Positions 45,146 to 54,299 are shown, numbered from the stretch's first letter. The stretch is 64,000 nucleotides of DNA from Ectothiorhodospiraceae bacterium BW-2 (GCA_008375315.1 CP032507.1:248001-312000); one strand, 5' to 3'. A program made the numbers and translations. Notes: a model not told the origin generated them from the sequence alone.

Positions 45146-45703
45146 CGATTCAATGCTTGTGGAATTTTTATTGAGTTAAAATTATAAACAGACTCAATAC
45201 CAAGAAACCCTAAATCAACAGTTAAAATGTTCTTTTTATCTACCATATTCCAATGGTCTTTGTTTCGTTTGCTCGGTTGCATCTATGAGTATATTTTCGA
45301 TATTACTTTTTTCAAAAAACTCTTTAAACTCAATGGGATCCTTAAATTTTCTAATCGGCATACATTCTAACTCATTTAATGCGTGCTCCAAAACAGAGAG
45401 ACCAAATGCTTGAACTTTGTGCGCATAAGATGGTGATATTCCAGCCACAAAACCTAAGTTATCATAAGTTAACCCACTCTTTAAACTGAACAGCGTAAAA
45501 AATAAAAGCTCCTCTGTGTTTTTGATACAGAATTCATCACCAATTTTAATCGTATTTTTAAGTGATTTCGATTCGATAATGCTCAAGTGGCTTTTTTCGA
45601 AAGTTTCCAAAATCAAGTAAAACTGCTTTTTCTTTATGCCAGTAGCAGCAGCCCAACCTCTATCAGTATTTAACTCTGATGTGCTAAATTTCATCAATAA
45701 CAC
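45146..45703 (-). pseudogene. IS5-type DDE transposase remnant with internal deletion
   Basis: The first 150 codons from 45703 show the N-terminal HTH region of a DDE_Tnp_4/IS5-type transposase (LKSGLTYDNLGFVAGISPSY) and the first catalytic Asp (ILIDATEQ). The frame then ends after KQRPLEYGR. Another frame continues with NILTVDLGFLGIESVYNF, which belongs near the third conserved region. The middle of the enzyme is therefore deleted. It cannot be active. Confidence 0.7.
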
Positions 45704-45750
45704 CTTTCAAAAAATTGTTTAAAAAATTAATTATAAACCATATAATTTGG

Positions 45751-46040
45751 CTAGGAAACAACTTTAATAACCGCTTCGCTGGTCGCCTCATCGGCCAGCA
45801 CCAGACGCGGTTTATGCGGTAGGGCCCGGGCAATCGCCCCACGCTGCTGCTGACCTCCGGATAGCTGATGCGGCAGCCGCGCTAACAGAGGTAACAGCCC
45901 GAGTCGGTCAATCAGGTCATCGCGAAAAGCTGTATCAAGCCGACCACAGTTACCACTGCCACTTTCGCCTAGTAAGGCGGCAGAACAGCCGGTGTCAAGT
46001 CTGAGATCAACACCGTCAAGTACACGAAGGTGACCGTCAG
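45751..46040 (-). pseudogene. ABC transporter ATPase remnant
   Basis: A continuous frame with [14 protein letters not shown] and a damaged Walker A (GESGSGN, Lys lost), followed directly by [20 protein letters not shown] with the ABC signature and Walker B ([10 protein letters not shown]). About 80-90 residues between Walker A and the signature are missing, and the 5' end is absent. It resembles ATPases of the MacB/LolD type. A dead fragment. Confidence 0.75.
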
Positions 46041-46508
46041 GTTGGTGGAATGTTTTGCAGAGTTTTATCAGTTGCAGCAGGGTTTAAGGTATAACTCATG
46101 CAGAACCCGTTGCGCGCCCTCTTCTGCTCATTTCATCGTCACTGAAGTCTTGTTGTTAAAAAGCCAAACAACAATGCTGATCTATTTTAGCATCTTTTCC
46201 TCCTTGTTATTTATCTAAGATATTGAATTAAATTAAGATTTCTTATTCAAATTATCCACCATTACCCAAATACGCTAGTGGTGCCATACCGGAGACTATT
46301 TAGTCAGGCACTTAATTGGTTGCCTTTTTCCTACAGTCGCTCCATATTACCTCACCTACACAGTGAAAATGTAATATACGCACCGGCAATTCTGCAATAC
46401 ACGGAAACTATCCCTGTTGCCAGATATAGCATACAATTCAGGATAGTTTGGTTGTCAAAGACAACATACCTAGTAACAAAGATGAAACAAAATCTATTGA
46501 GGATATTT
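46041..46508. other. Intergenic region upstream of the DJ-1/PfpI gene
   Basis: No gene recognised. It is AT-rich in the middle. The inverted repeat at 46451-46465 lies near the expected promoter. Confidence 0.4.
46451..46465. promoter_or_regulatory. Inverted repeat, possible operator of DJ-1/PfpI gene
   Basis: GTTGTC, three A, GACAAC: a perfect 6-bp dyad centred 51 bases upstream of the ATG. The position suits a repressor or activator site. No regulator is adjacent. Confidence 0.35.
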
Positions 46509-47189
46509 ATGAACAAAGTACTTATTGTCTTAACATCACACGACCAACTCGGTGATACCGGCGAAAAAACAGGCTTTTGGCTGGAGGAGTTTGCCGCCCC
46601 ATACTACCAACTTATAGATGCGGGTGTGCAGGTAACACTGTGCTCACCCGAAGGTGGTCAACCTCCTCTTGATCCGAAAAGCCATGAACCCACTTTTCAA
46701 ACTAAAGAGACACACCGGTTTGACAATGATCCGATCGCTCAAGCAGAGCTAGCCAATACCGCGAAGTTATCTGAAATGAAGGTAGAAGATTTCGATGCTG
46801 TTTTTTATCCGGGCGGTCATGGTCCGTTATGGGATCTGCACAATGACCCAAACTCCATTAAACTGATAGAAGGCTTCATTTCTGCTAAAAAGCCTGTTGC
46901 CGCAGTGTGCCATGCTCCGGCAGTTCTGCTAAACGCTAAGGATGAAAATGGTGATCCCTTGGTTAAAGGCAAGAGAGTCACTGGGTTTAGTAACTCAGAA
47001 GAAGAAGCGGTACAGTTAACAAATGTCGTACCCTATCTGGTTGAAGATAAGCTAAACGAACTAGGTGGGTTCTACCAAAAAGTCGAAGATTGGGGCTCGC
47101 TGGCTGTTGTTGATGGTTTGGTTATCACAGGACAAAATCCTGCCTCTTCAGCTGCTGTGGCAGAAGCCCTGCTTAAATCTCTTAACTAA
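46509..47189 (+). CDS. DJ-1/PfpI-family protein (class I glutamine-amidotransferase-like)
   Basis: A 226-residue protein of the DJ-1/PfpI superfamily, group of Hsp31/glyoxalase III-like proteins. The catalytic Cys134 is in AAVCHAP, the helper Glu is in the GEKTGFWLEE block near the start, and FYPGGHGPLWDL forms the oxyanion side. Likely roles are detoxification of methylglyoxal or stress protection. I chose ATG 46509 for its GAGG site and family start (MNKVLIVLTS); the longer upstream frame is not conserved. It lies 62 bases before the persulfide dioxygenase and probably shares its transcript. Confidence 0.85.
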   Translation: MNKVLIVLTSHDQLGDTGEKTGFWLEEFAAPYYQLIDAGVQVTLCSPEGGQPPLDPKSHEPTFQTKETHRFDNDPIAQAELANTAKLSEMKVEDFDAVFYPGGHGPLWDLHNDPNSIKLIEGFISAKKPVAAVCHAPAVLLNAKDENGDPLVKGKRVTGFSNSEEEAVQLTNVVPYLVEDKLNELGGFYQKVEDWGSLAVVDGLVITGQNPASSAAVAEALLKSLN

Positions 47190-47251
47190 CACAAAATTGA
47201 TTTAGCCATGGAGTATATTGTTCCGAGAGGATACAACTATAAGGAGACCAA

Positions 47252-47953
47252 ATGATGCAAATCAGACAACTTTTTGATAGTGATACCAGCACATTCACCT
47301 ACCTGCTGTGGGATGAACAGACACGAGAGTCTGCTATTATTGATTCAGTTCGGGAGCAATTTGAGCGTGATAGCACCCTGATTGATGAATTAGGACTGAC
47401 CCTTAAATATGCATTGGAAACCCATATTCACGCTGATCATATCACTGCTTCAGGGTTGTTACGGCAGCGATTTGGTGCTGTGATCGCGCTACATAAAAAC
47501 AGTCAGGCTAGCTGCGCAGATGAGCTTCTGATCGATAACCAAATTCTGTATTTAGGCAATCAGACTATTGAAGTCATTGCTACTCCAGGCCACACCAATA
47601 CTGATGTCAGCTACAAAATTAATGGCGCAGTATTCACCGGAGATGCATTAATGATTCGTGCCTGTGGCCGCACCGACTTCCAATCTGGTGATAGTCGTCA
47701 ACTCTATCACTCCATCACCCAAAAGATCTTTAAACTCCCTGCCGAAACAGCAGTCTATCCCGGTCACGACTACAATGGCCGAACCGCGTCAACTATTGAA
47801 GAAGAGAGGGCTTATAACCCCTATTTTACTGGTGTAAACGAAGCGGCTTTTATTCAAAAAATGGCTAATCTGAATCTCCCTCAACCTAAGCGTATCGATA
47901 TTGCTGTACCGGGTAACGAGGTTTGTGGACTAGAATTAGAACGATCTGCTTAA
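47252..47953 (+). CDS. Persulfide dioxygenase, ETHE1-type metallo-beta-lactamase fold
   Basis: A 233-residue MBL-fold protein that should oxidise glutathione persulfide to sulfite with O2, using one Fe(II). Metal ligands are visible in THIHADH, the His of TPGHTNTD, and the Asp in FTGDALMI. The ETHE1-type GRTDFQSGD and YPGHDYNGR motifs set it apart from glyoxalase II. AAGGAG precedes the ATG. It fits the sulfide-oxidising character of the window, where flavocytochrome c yields sulfane sulfur. It could also be named pdo. Confidence 0.88.
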   Translation: MMQIRQLFDSDTSTFTYLLWDEQTRESAIIDSVREQFERDSTLIDELGLTLKYALETHIHADHITASGLLRQRFGAVIALHKNSQASCADELLIDNQILYLGNQTIEVIATPGHTNTDVSYKINGAVFTGDALMIRACGRTDFQSGDSRQLYHSITQKIFKLPAETAVYPGHDYNGRTASTIEEERAYNPYFTGVNEAAFIQKMANLNLPQPKRIDIAVPGNEVCGLELERSA

Positions 47954-48592
47954 GATCAATCCGTTTGCTTACTTGATGACGCTACAGCGTTATGCCCATC
48001 AGATCAATCGTCATCTAGAGTTGTGATTCCCTTGGAACTATCAGCAGACGCTGGAACTGAAGAAGTTGCGAGGGAGTTGGCAACTAGCAGAACAGCAGGC
48101 GGTCACTTCACAAGGCCAGGGCTCCGGTGTAAGATGGGCTGATGGTCTGTCGGCTAGCGTAGGCTAGTGATGACTTACTGATTTATGCTGTTCTATTGTA
48201 CAGCCAAGACTGCGATGTTTATGGCAGCAAGCAATGCGGGCGAATGGGTTAGATGTGATAGAGCAACAGAAACGACTGATGAAAATGAGTAATAATAGTT
48301 CCTGCCTAAACTGATTAGGATTTAAATTTGAACGAGGCGGTGCCCACTCCTCCCGCACAATCATGTTGGATGAGCTTCGCCTGCTGTTTGCCTGTATCGA
48401 TAACCCCCCTGAGTGTCAAGATACCCTGAGACCACCCCTGACGAGAGATGAATGTAGAATCAGGGGGCAACAGAGGAGCAATTAACAGATACACACTATA
48501 GCTCACCGGGAAGAGACAGAGTTTGGTGATTTTGGTCAATTTTTTAAGTTGCAAGGCTACTATGTACAGGTAACACCGATTAAAATAGCTCC
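47954..48592. other. Intergenic region with degenerate coding fragments
   Basis: No intact gene. A stretch around 47990-48110 translates in one frame to a helical fragment (QINRHLEL, FPWNYQQTLELKKLRGSW) broken by a stop, and 48360-48485 gives another short fragment (LLFACIDNPPECQDTL). These look like relics of lost genes, families unknown. Confidence 0.35.
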
Positions 48593-49381
48593 ATGTATCG
48601 AGTCTGTCCAAATTGTGGTCACCAAACCGAGCAGCCGTTAACAGATCGCTGCCCTACTTGTGGGGTTGTCTTTAAAAAATGGTTAAAAAACCGCTTTCGA
48701 ACCGAACCGGTTACTGAGAATCGCGCGGCAAGTAAAATCCGATGGCCCCTCCCTTCGCTCTTACAGCCGCCAAAACCGGTAAACCAGGCAACACTTACTG
48801 GCTATCTGCTGCTATACATCGCACTCATCGTTTGGTGTGTTCAGTTCATTCAAATGGAGTATTACCACCTCGATTTCGGCTACCGTTACGATATACCGGT
48901 ACCCGACATCGGCTAGTCGTTTATGCACAATGTGAATCTAATTTTTCATGAAGCCGGCCATGTGCTGTTCCGCCCCTTCGGCCACTTTATGACGGTACTC
49001 GGCGGCTCACTGTTTCAGGTACTAATGCCCCTGATAGTGATGCTGGTCTTTTTAATTAAGGAAGACAATCCCTTCGCCGCCTCAGTCGGGCTCTGGTGGG
49101 CCGGACAGAGTCTGATGGATATTGCCCCTTACATTAACGATGCCCGCAATGGCCAGCTAATGCTGCTCGGCGGTGTCACCGGTCAAGAGACGATCGGCTA
49201 CCACGACTGGGAGACGCTGCTGACAATGATGCATGCGATGGAATGGGATCACACCTTAGCCGACTGGGTCGATAGCACCGGTGTGATATGGATGGTTCTG
49301 GCCTGGTGCTGGGGCGGACTCGTGCTATGGCGCTATTTTCACAAAAGCTCGCCTCAGTGTTTTGGCGCACGCATCAAATGA
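48593..49381 (+). pseudogene. Zinc-ribbon membrane protein with HEAGH metalloprotease motif, in-frame TAG
   Basis: One frame with a single TAG at 48914-48916. The N-terminal part has a zinc ribbon (CPNCGHQTEQPLTDRCPTCG) and one transmembrane segment. After the TAG comes FMHNVNLIFHEAGHVLF with the HExxH metal site, then more membrane helices and YHDWETLLTMMHAMEWDH. Homologues I recall join these parts in one chain. If the stop is read as such, neither half would work alone unless the second part starts at ATG 48923. It could be a recent nonsense mutation. Confidence 0.6.
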
Positions 49382-49510
49382 ACTAGCATATATGCCAATT
49401 ATAAAATTTAATTATCCAACTGAATTTAAAGAGTTTTTTGAGAAAAAAATACCGAAGAACAAGACCGAAATGTTCACATTTATCAGCACTAATCTATGGA
49501 GGAACTAGGA

Positions 49511-50161
49511 GTGAACGAGTATCATAAGATTCAGACGGTATATCTACGCGATCCTGCAACGAAACATAAAACATTACTTGAAGGTCAATTCGCCAAACCA
49601 GAATTTGAATACTTGAAAAATAATATATGGGTATTCACCGAAAAAGTTGATGGTACGAATATCCGTGTTCAATGGGACGGAGATCATGTCTCGTTCGCCG
49701 GAAAAACTGACCATGCTGAGACGCCGAAGTTTTTGCTTGATAAACTTGATGAACTCTTTACGGCTGAGGCGTTTGCTATGCATAAACTCCCACCACTGTG
49801 TTTGTATGGCGAAGGGTATGGAGCCAAAATTCAGAAAGGGGGTGGCAACTATATTCCCGATGGGGTCAGCTTCATCTTATTCGATATCAATATTGATGGC
49901 ATTTGGCTTGAGCGTCAGAATGTTGAAGACATCGCTCAAAAACTGGTCATTGATAGTGTGCCTATGATTGGGGAGGGAACCTTACTTGAAGGCATTGAGA
50001 GGGTCAAAAATGGCTATGATTCCAGATTACGGCTTACGCCTCCGGAAGGGCTTGTCATGCGTCCAAAGGTTGAGCTGGTTAATCGGCGCGGTGAACGAGT
50101 AATCACCAAAATAAAAATAAATGATTTCGAGCAAGAAGTACGAACAGACGCTTGCCGTTGA
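49511..50161 (+). CDS. RNA ligase, T4 Rnl2-like
   Basis: A 216-residue nucleotidyltransferase that seals RNA nicks using ATP. Motif I is FTEKVDGTNIRV with the adenylated Lys45; motif III-like is LCLYGEGYGAKI; motif IV is PEGLVMRPK; motif V is VITKIKIND. The length equals the catalytic core of Rnl2-type ligases without a C-terminal domain. I prefer GTG 49511 because GGAGG precedes it by eight bases; an in-frame ATG at 49496 has no such site. It stands alone, so its role in RNA repair is inferred from the family. Confidence 0.85.
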   Translation: MNEYHKIQTVYLRDPATKHKTLLEGQFAKPEFEYLKNNIWVFTEKVDGTNIRVQWDGDHVSFAGKTDHAETPKFLLDKLDELFTAEAFAMHKLPPLCLYGEGYGAKIQKGGGNYIPDGVSFILFDINIDGIWLERQNVEDIAQKLVIDSVPMIGEGTLLEGIERVKNGYDSRLRLTPPEGLVMRPKVELVNRRGERVITKIKINDFEQEVRTDACR

Positions 50162-50453
50162 CCGATAAGTATATGAGGAGATGGGTCGGAGACGGTAACG
50201 GTGATATCGAGCTGCTGTAACGGCAGATCACAATTGAGACTGGGGTTATTCATCATGGAACTCCTGTTGAGCTCCTAGTGAGTTAGCCTTAGCGTAAAGA
50301 GTTTTTCTTTGGGGTTGCGACAGAGTCGGTTAAACTAGCCTCTGACATGACACTGCCTCCTTTTGGCGATGGGTGTTGTGTCACTTGTGTATTGGGAAGC
50401 CTTACCGGTTTTGGCTCTTAGCTGACGAAACGATAAACAAGGCCTGAACATCA
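50162..50453. other. Intergenic region, possible 5' remnant of a lost minus-strand gene
   Basis: On the minus strand a good ribosome-binding site (CAGGAG) precedes ATG 50256 and MMNNPSLNCDLPLQQLDITVTVSD, after which the frame runs into the ligase gene antisense. It may be the cut-off start of a gene displaced by the ligase. A copy of the repeat motif CGATAAACAAGGCC lies at 50431-50444. Confidence 0.35.
50423..50444 (+). repeat. End motif of the dispersed MITE-like repeat
   Basis: Ends in CGATAAACAAGGCC, one base different from the common form. It sits just upstream of the Fic gene start, so it could affect its leader. Confidence 0.5.
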
Positions 50454-51440
50454 ATGCCTCAAACAAATAGCATACCTTTAGAACCATTGATGCCTGCATC
50501 ACTCTCTCGTGAGCAACAAAGTGGTTTATTACGAATCAAAGAGCAGTTTAATTCTTTAATGTCGAGTCTTATGCACATTCAAGATTTTGATTTAAGCGTT
50601 ATTTACCCAGAAACAGATGATCTTTTTGAGCTGTATGAGCAGTTAACCGATCTAAAAAAGTGTCTTGATAGCTTTCGTCCATTAACCACTAATCAGGTGA
50701 AAAATATTACTGAAGTTTTTGATACTGAATACACTTACGAATCGAATGCTATAGAAGGGAATACACTGACCCTTATGGAAACCGAAATGGTCATTCATCG
50801 AGGAATGACTATTAGCGGAAAGCCATTAAAAGATCATCAGGAAGCGATTAACCATAGAGATGCTATTCAGCTTATTAGAGAGTTAGCTCGTCATGAGACA
50901 GAGTTTAACCAAAATGTGCTATTACAAATCCACGCTATTATTTTGTCAGGCATAGATAGGGAAAATGCAGGGATGTATCGAAGAGAGCGAGTACGCATTG
51001 CAGGGAGTCGCCATATTTGCCCGAATTATTTAAAAATACCGCAACTTATGGAAGAGTATTTTCACTATTATGAAGCGAATAGAATTAACACTCATCCAGT
51101 TGAGTTAGCGAGCAATCTTCATGAAAAATTAGTAACGATTCATCCGTTTATTGACGGTAATGGAAGAACTGCCAGATTAGTCATGAATCTCATTCTACTT
51201 AAAAATGGTTATCCTATTACCGTGATTCACTCAGATAGAGATCAAAGATTGGCGTACTATAATGCTTTAGAAACCGCTCAAATATCAGAGACGGGTGACA
51301 ACAGTCACTTTCAACGACTCATTGCGAAGTATGTAAAAAAGTGGCTTTTTCAATATCTAAATCTACTCTCTGATAATGGGAATACGGAAACAGAGAATAG
51401 GGGGTACTATTTTTTTCAAAAAATAGAGCCTTATTTGTAG
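50454..51440 (+). CDS. Fic-domain protein (AMP transferase)
   Basis: A 328-residue Fic protein that should transfer AMP from ATP to a protein target. The active motif is HPFIDGNGRTARLVMN (HxFx[DE]GNGRxxR). The N-terminal helix carries the autoinhibitory SNAIEGN motif (S/T-x-x-x-E-G/N), so this is a class II Fic protein that is normally kept silent by its own helix. A Fic_N-like region precedes it. No partner antitoxin gene is needed or seen. It could be a stress toxin or a regulatory enzyme; the target is unknown. Confidence 0.88.
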   Translation: MPQTNSIPLEPLMPASLSREQQSGLLRIKEQFNSLMSSLMHIQDFDLSVIYPETDDLFELYEQLTDLKKCLDSFRPLTTNQVKNITEVFDTEYTYESNAIEGNTLTLMETEMVIHRGMTISGKPLKDHQEAINHRDAIQLIRELARHETEFNQNVLLQIHAIILSGIDRENAGMYRRERVRIAGSRHICPNYLKIPQLMEEYFHYYEANRINTHPVELASNLHEKLVTIHPFIDGNGRTARLVMNLILLKNGYPITVIHSDRDQRLAYYNALETAQISETGDNSHFQRLIAKYVKKWLFQYLNLLSDNGNTETENRGYYFFQKIEPYL

Positions 51441-51841
51441 GTATTAAATCAAATTAACTATACTTTACGCGGCTGATTTATGAACCTATAATTTAGCGTA
51501 TTCCCTAAACAGGTCTTGTTCATCTCCTCGTCAGCTCCTCTCCACCTCTCCCCGCTGGGGGAGGCGAAGAGGAAAGGCGAGGGAGTCATGCCTCATGAGG
51601 GTGACGAGACGATGAACAAGGCCCAAATGGGAGAATTACCCTTACCCAGAAGAGGAAGAGGGCATGCTAATTCTAACTTCATGAAATCATTAGTTGTCCC
51701 GGCTTAAGTTGGTAGCCCATGATCTCAATGTTTTTCAACGGTACTTCAATAAATCGGTAAGGGCTGGCACCTATCCAGTATTCTCCCTATAGTATATCTC
51801 GCGCCGGTGCAGTAGTCTGACAAAAGCCACTTCAATACTAT
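51441..51841. other. Intergenic region with MITE-like element
   Basis: Holds the second full MITE-like copy and about 200 further bases without coding signal. It lies between the Fic gene and the displaced 3' end of higA. Confidence 0.45.
51512..51623 (+). mobile_element. MITE-like element, copy 2 (112 bp)
   Basis: Inverse orientation of the element at 24989-25102, with the same ends and central CCTCATGAGG. Small indels and substitutions distinguish the two. No transposase frame is present. Confidence 0.7.
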
Positions 51842-51918
51842 TCATACAGGTAATGCCCGCCAATCAGCAGGACTCTCCGGTGCCTCATTTCGAGCTGGCT
51901 CACGAATCAGTACATCAG

Positions 51919-51926
51919 CCGAAATA
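51919..51926. repeat. Target-site duplication of IS copy 1 (left)
   Basis: CCGAAATA here and again at 53623-53630, directly flanking the IS. This 8-bp duplication marks the insertion in higA. Confidence 0.9.
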
Positions 51927-53622
51927 CAGCAATTCAGGGGCAGCTCCATAACCGACTAACTTCATAAACTTACATTGGCAAAAAAATTATTTTTTCCAGC
52001 AAAAATAGCCCATATATCTCCAATTTTGAGAGGTAACCGCATGTCAACTGCACGAAAATCAGCTTCGAACCAATCCGTCCGGTCTAAAAAAAGAATCGGA
52101 ATAAACGTAAATTACAGCGCAAAGATGTCGTCTATCAACTCCACCTGACCATCACACACTTCTTTCCTGCTCTCTTTGAGCAGATGAGAGAGCTGGATGA
52201 GTGCCGGACATCTACTAATTATGATTTGGCGGCTCTTATTACGGCCTGCATTGCCATGTTTCTCTTTAAAGCCGGTTCTCGTAATGAAATGAATAATCTG
52301 CGCGAAGAGAAACGCTTTCGCAAAAACTACCAGCGGTTGTTCAAAATGCCGCTACCTCATATGGATACCGTCGATAATGTCATGCGACAACTCACGGAGG
52401 ATCAACTGCAAAAACTGACTCAATCCATGGTTAGGGCGCTGTTGAAAAAGAAGATATTCCACAATCAACGGCTGTTTGGTGAATGGTTTGTCATTGCGGT
52501 GGATGCGAGCGGGATTCATAGTTTTACAGAGTGTCCCCATGAACAGGCGCTGCACAAAGACTACAGCAGCGGTAAAAGTAGCTGGCATAACATGGTTTTA
52601 GAGGCCAAACTGATTACCGCTAACGGCTTCGCCATCTCCATTGCCACAGAGTGGCTGGAAAACCCCGAAGAGGGCAACTATGACAAACAGGATTGTGAGC
52701 GTAAGGCATTCAAACGCCTAGCAAAAAAGTTGAAATCGGCGTTTCCGCGTCTACCCATCTGTCTGGTTGCCGATGGACTCTATCCTTATCAGGGATTCTT
52801 CGAAATTTGCTCAGAGTATGGTTGGGGCTGGATAGTCACCTTCAAGGATGGCAATCTGCCATCTGTTTGGGAAGAGGTTAAATCCTTGTGCCAGTTAACA
52901 TCCGGCAATCAACGAAAAATCATTCTACGGCAACAGGATAATGTCATTGAGCAAAACTATACATGGATTAACGATATTGACTATCATGGCGTGAAACTAC
53001 ACTGGCTGGAATGCATAGAGACAACCACCGACAAAGAGGGGCAGATAATTGAAAATCGGTTCGTTCACATTAGCTCCTATCCCATCAACTGGAATACGGC
53101 ACCGGAATTGAGCCGTACCGGACGCTTACGCTGGAAAATAGAGAACGAAGGCTTTAATACCCAAAAAAATCATGGATATGCATTAGAGCACAAATTTTCA
53201 CGGGTGAGTTATCTGGCGACCAAGAATTACTACCAGTGCTTGCAAATAGCTCACATCATCAATCAGTTACTGGTATTTAGCAAGACATTTCAAAGTGTTA
53301 TGCAGGGGAAGATGACCTTAAAGCGCATCTGGGGAAAGATGATTGCCGTTATGACTGAACGAAAACTGTCGGTAACGAAATTAGCCCAACTCACCGGGCG
53401 CCCCTGCCAGATTCGACTCATCAATTAAAAGACGATGGAGATCCCCGCTCCGAAATTCGGGATAACCCTCATTACACACTGGAGACAAGCTCACTCAACA
53501 CCGCTGTACAATTTGAAATAGTTGACTTTTCAACAAGGAAATGTTGAGAAGAGGGGGGGTATTGTCGCCAAGAAAGCAAGGCTATGTAGTGATGCTGGTT
53601 TGGCGGTGACTCTGAATTGCTG
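51927..53622 (+). mobile_element. IS element copy 1 (1696 bp, IS4-like DDE)
   Basis: Terminal inverted repeats begin CAGCAATTCAG at both ends, and an 8-bp target duplication flanks it. It contains one transposase gene. A second copy of equal length is at 55454-57149 and a third starts at 63898. By eye the two complete copies are identical, so they spread recently. Confidence 0.92.
52184..53428 (+). CDS. IS4-superfamily-like DDE transposase (copy 1)
   Basis: A 414-residue transposase. It starts MRELDECRTSTNYDLAALI. The acidic residues of a DDE site appear in VIAVDASGIHSF, CLVADGLYPY and LRWKIENEGFNTQKNHGY, the last resembling the E-bearing C1 region of IS4-like enzymes. The protein is identical to that at 55648-56892. 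The exact IS family name cannot be settled without a database; IS4-related is my best reading. Confidence 0.8.
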   Translation: MRELDECRTSTNYDLAALITACIAMFLFKAGSRNEMNNLREEKRFRKNYQRLFKMPLPHMDTVDNVMRQLTEDQLQKLTQSMVRALLKKKIFHNQRLFGEWFVIAVDASGIHSFTECPHEQALHKDYSSGKSSWHNMVLEAKLITANGFAISIATEWLENPEEGNYDKQDCERKAFKRLAKKLKSAFPRLPICLVADGLYPYQGFFEICSEYGWGWIVTFKDGNLPSVWEEVKSLCQLTSGNQRKIILRQQDNVIEQNYTWINDIDYHGVKLHWLECIETTTDKEGQIIENRFVHISSYPINWNTAPELSRTGRLRWKIENEGFNTQKNHGYALEHKFSRVSYLATKNYYQCLQIAHIINQLLVFSKTFQSVMQGKMTLKRIWGKMIAVMTERKLSVTKLAQLTGRPCQIRLIN

Positions 53623-53995
53623 CCGAAATACCTAACCCTTGAGTCAGTCTTCTAATCATGCTAATGCTTAACGGACGCTTTCGGTTCAGCACATCAGAGA
53701 CCTTAGAAGCCGAACCGATATAGGGAATGAGCTCTCTTTGACTCATCTCCATCTGATCCATACGAAAACGAATAGCATCAATTGGATCGGGGGGATCAAC
53801 CGGGTATTGTTGCTGCTCATAGTGCTCTATTAACAGAGCCAACAGCTCCAACTCATCTGCTTGAGGGCTATTTTCTACCGGGTCAAGTTGCATCAGTGTC
53901 ATTAGGCGGTTAAGCGCCTGTTCATGTTCAGCCCCTGACTTAATCACTCTCATCTGTTGCATAACCAACCCTCTTAAAACTGCTTTTGACTATAC

Positions 53996-54259
53996 TCAGC
54001 ATGGGGTACCTACCCACTCAATCACCACCATACCATGACGATATTGCACCTGTACGACCAGTCGGTAGTGGTTACCCTTAATATTAAAAATCACCCTGTT
54101 GTCAGCCAAAAAATCAGCACTACGATAGCGCTCTTTTATATCTTGCGGCGTTTGCCAGTGGCTTCGTTGCGCCTCATCAAACCACGCTTGTAGTGCTCTT
54201 TTCGAGTTGGCATGTCTCTGCCAAAACTTAACCAGCTTGTCTCGTCCGAATAGTCTCAT
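53996..54259 (-). CDS. higB: HigB-type mRNA interferase toxin
   Basis: An 87-residue toxin of the HigB family: RLFGRDKLVKFWQRHANSKRAL, then YRSADFLADNRVIFNIKGNHYRLVVQV and VVIEWVGT at the end, the typical RelE-fold order with the FNIKGN-YRL core. HigB cleaves mRNA at the ribosome. The toxin lies before the antitoxin, the order characteristic of higBA, with 27 bases between them. It remains intact while its antitoxin lost its tail to an IS, so the shortened HigA is presumably still protective, or HigB is not expressed. Confidence 0.88.
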   Translation of the reverse strand: MRLFGRDKLVKFWQRHANSKRALQAWFDEAQRSHWQTPQDIKERYRSADFLADNRVIFNIKGNHYRLVVQVQYRHGMVVIEWVGTPC

Positions 54260-54284
54260 TATAGCCCCAAATCATAACCCAAAG

Positions 54285-54299
54285 TTCCCAATTTGGGAA
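54285..54299. promoter_or_regulatory. Palindromic operator upstream of higBA
   Basis: TTCCCAA, T, TTGGGAA: a perfect dyad 26 bases before the higB start. HigA proteins repress their own operon by binding such palindromes, so this is the likely operator. Confidence 0.65.

Larger units (their letters stand above)
51842..53968 (-). pseudogene. higA: HigA antitoxin gene split by an insertion sequence
   Basis: The 5' part (53968 to 53623) encodes a COG5499-type HigA: IKSGAEHEQALNRLMTLM, DELELLALLIEHYE, DPIDAIRFRMDQMEMSQREL and the HTH ending RLTQGLGIS. At 53622 an IS begins and the frame runs 14 codons into it before a stop (53582). The true end lies beyond the IS at 51926-51842, reading DVLIREPARNEAPESPADW and a TGA at 51842. 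The chain rejoins exactly after GLGISA when IS and one 8-bp duplication are removed. The truncated form keeps the whole HTH and may still act. Confidence 0.9.

Noticed and set aside
48315-48611. 98-codon minus-strand frame
   Set aside because: Lacks coding character and overlaps the start of the zinc-ribbon gene.
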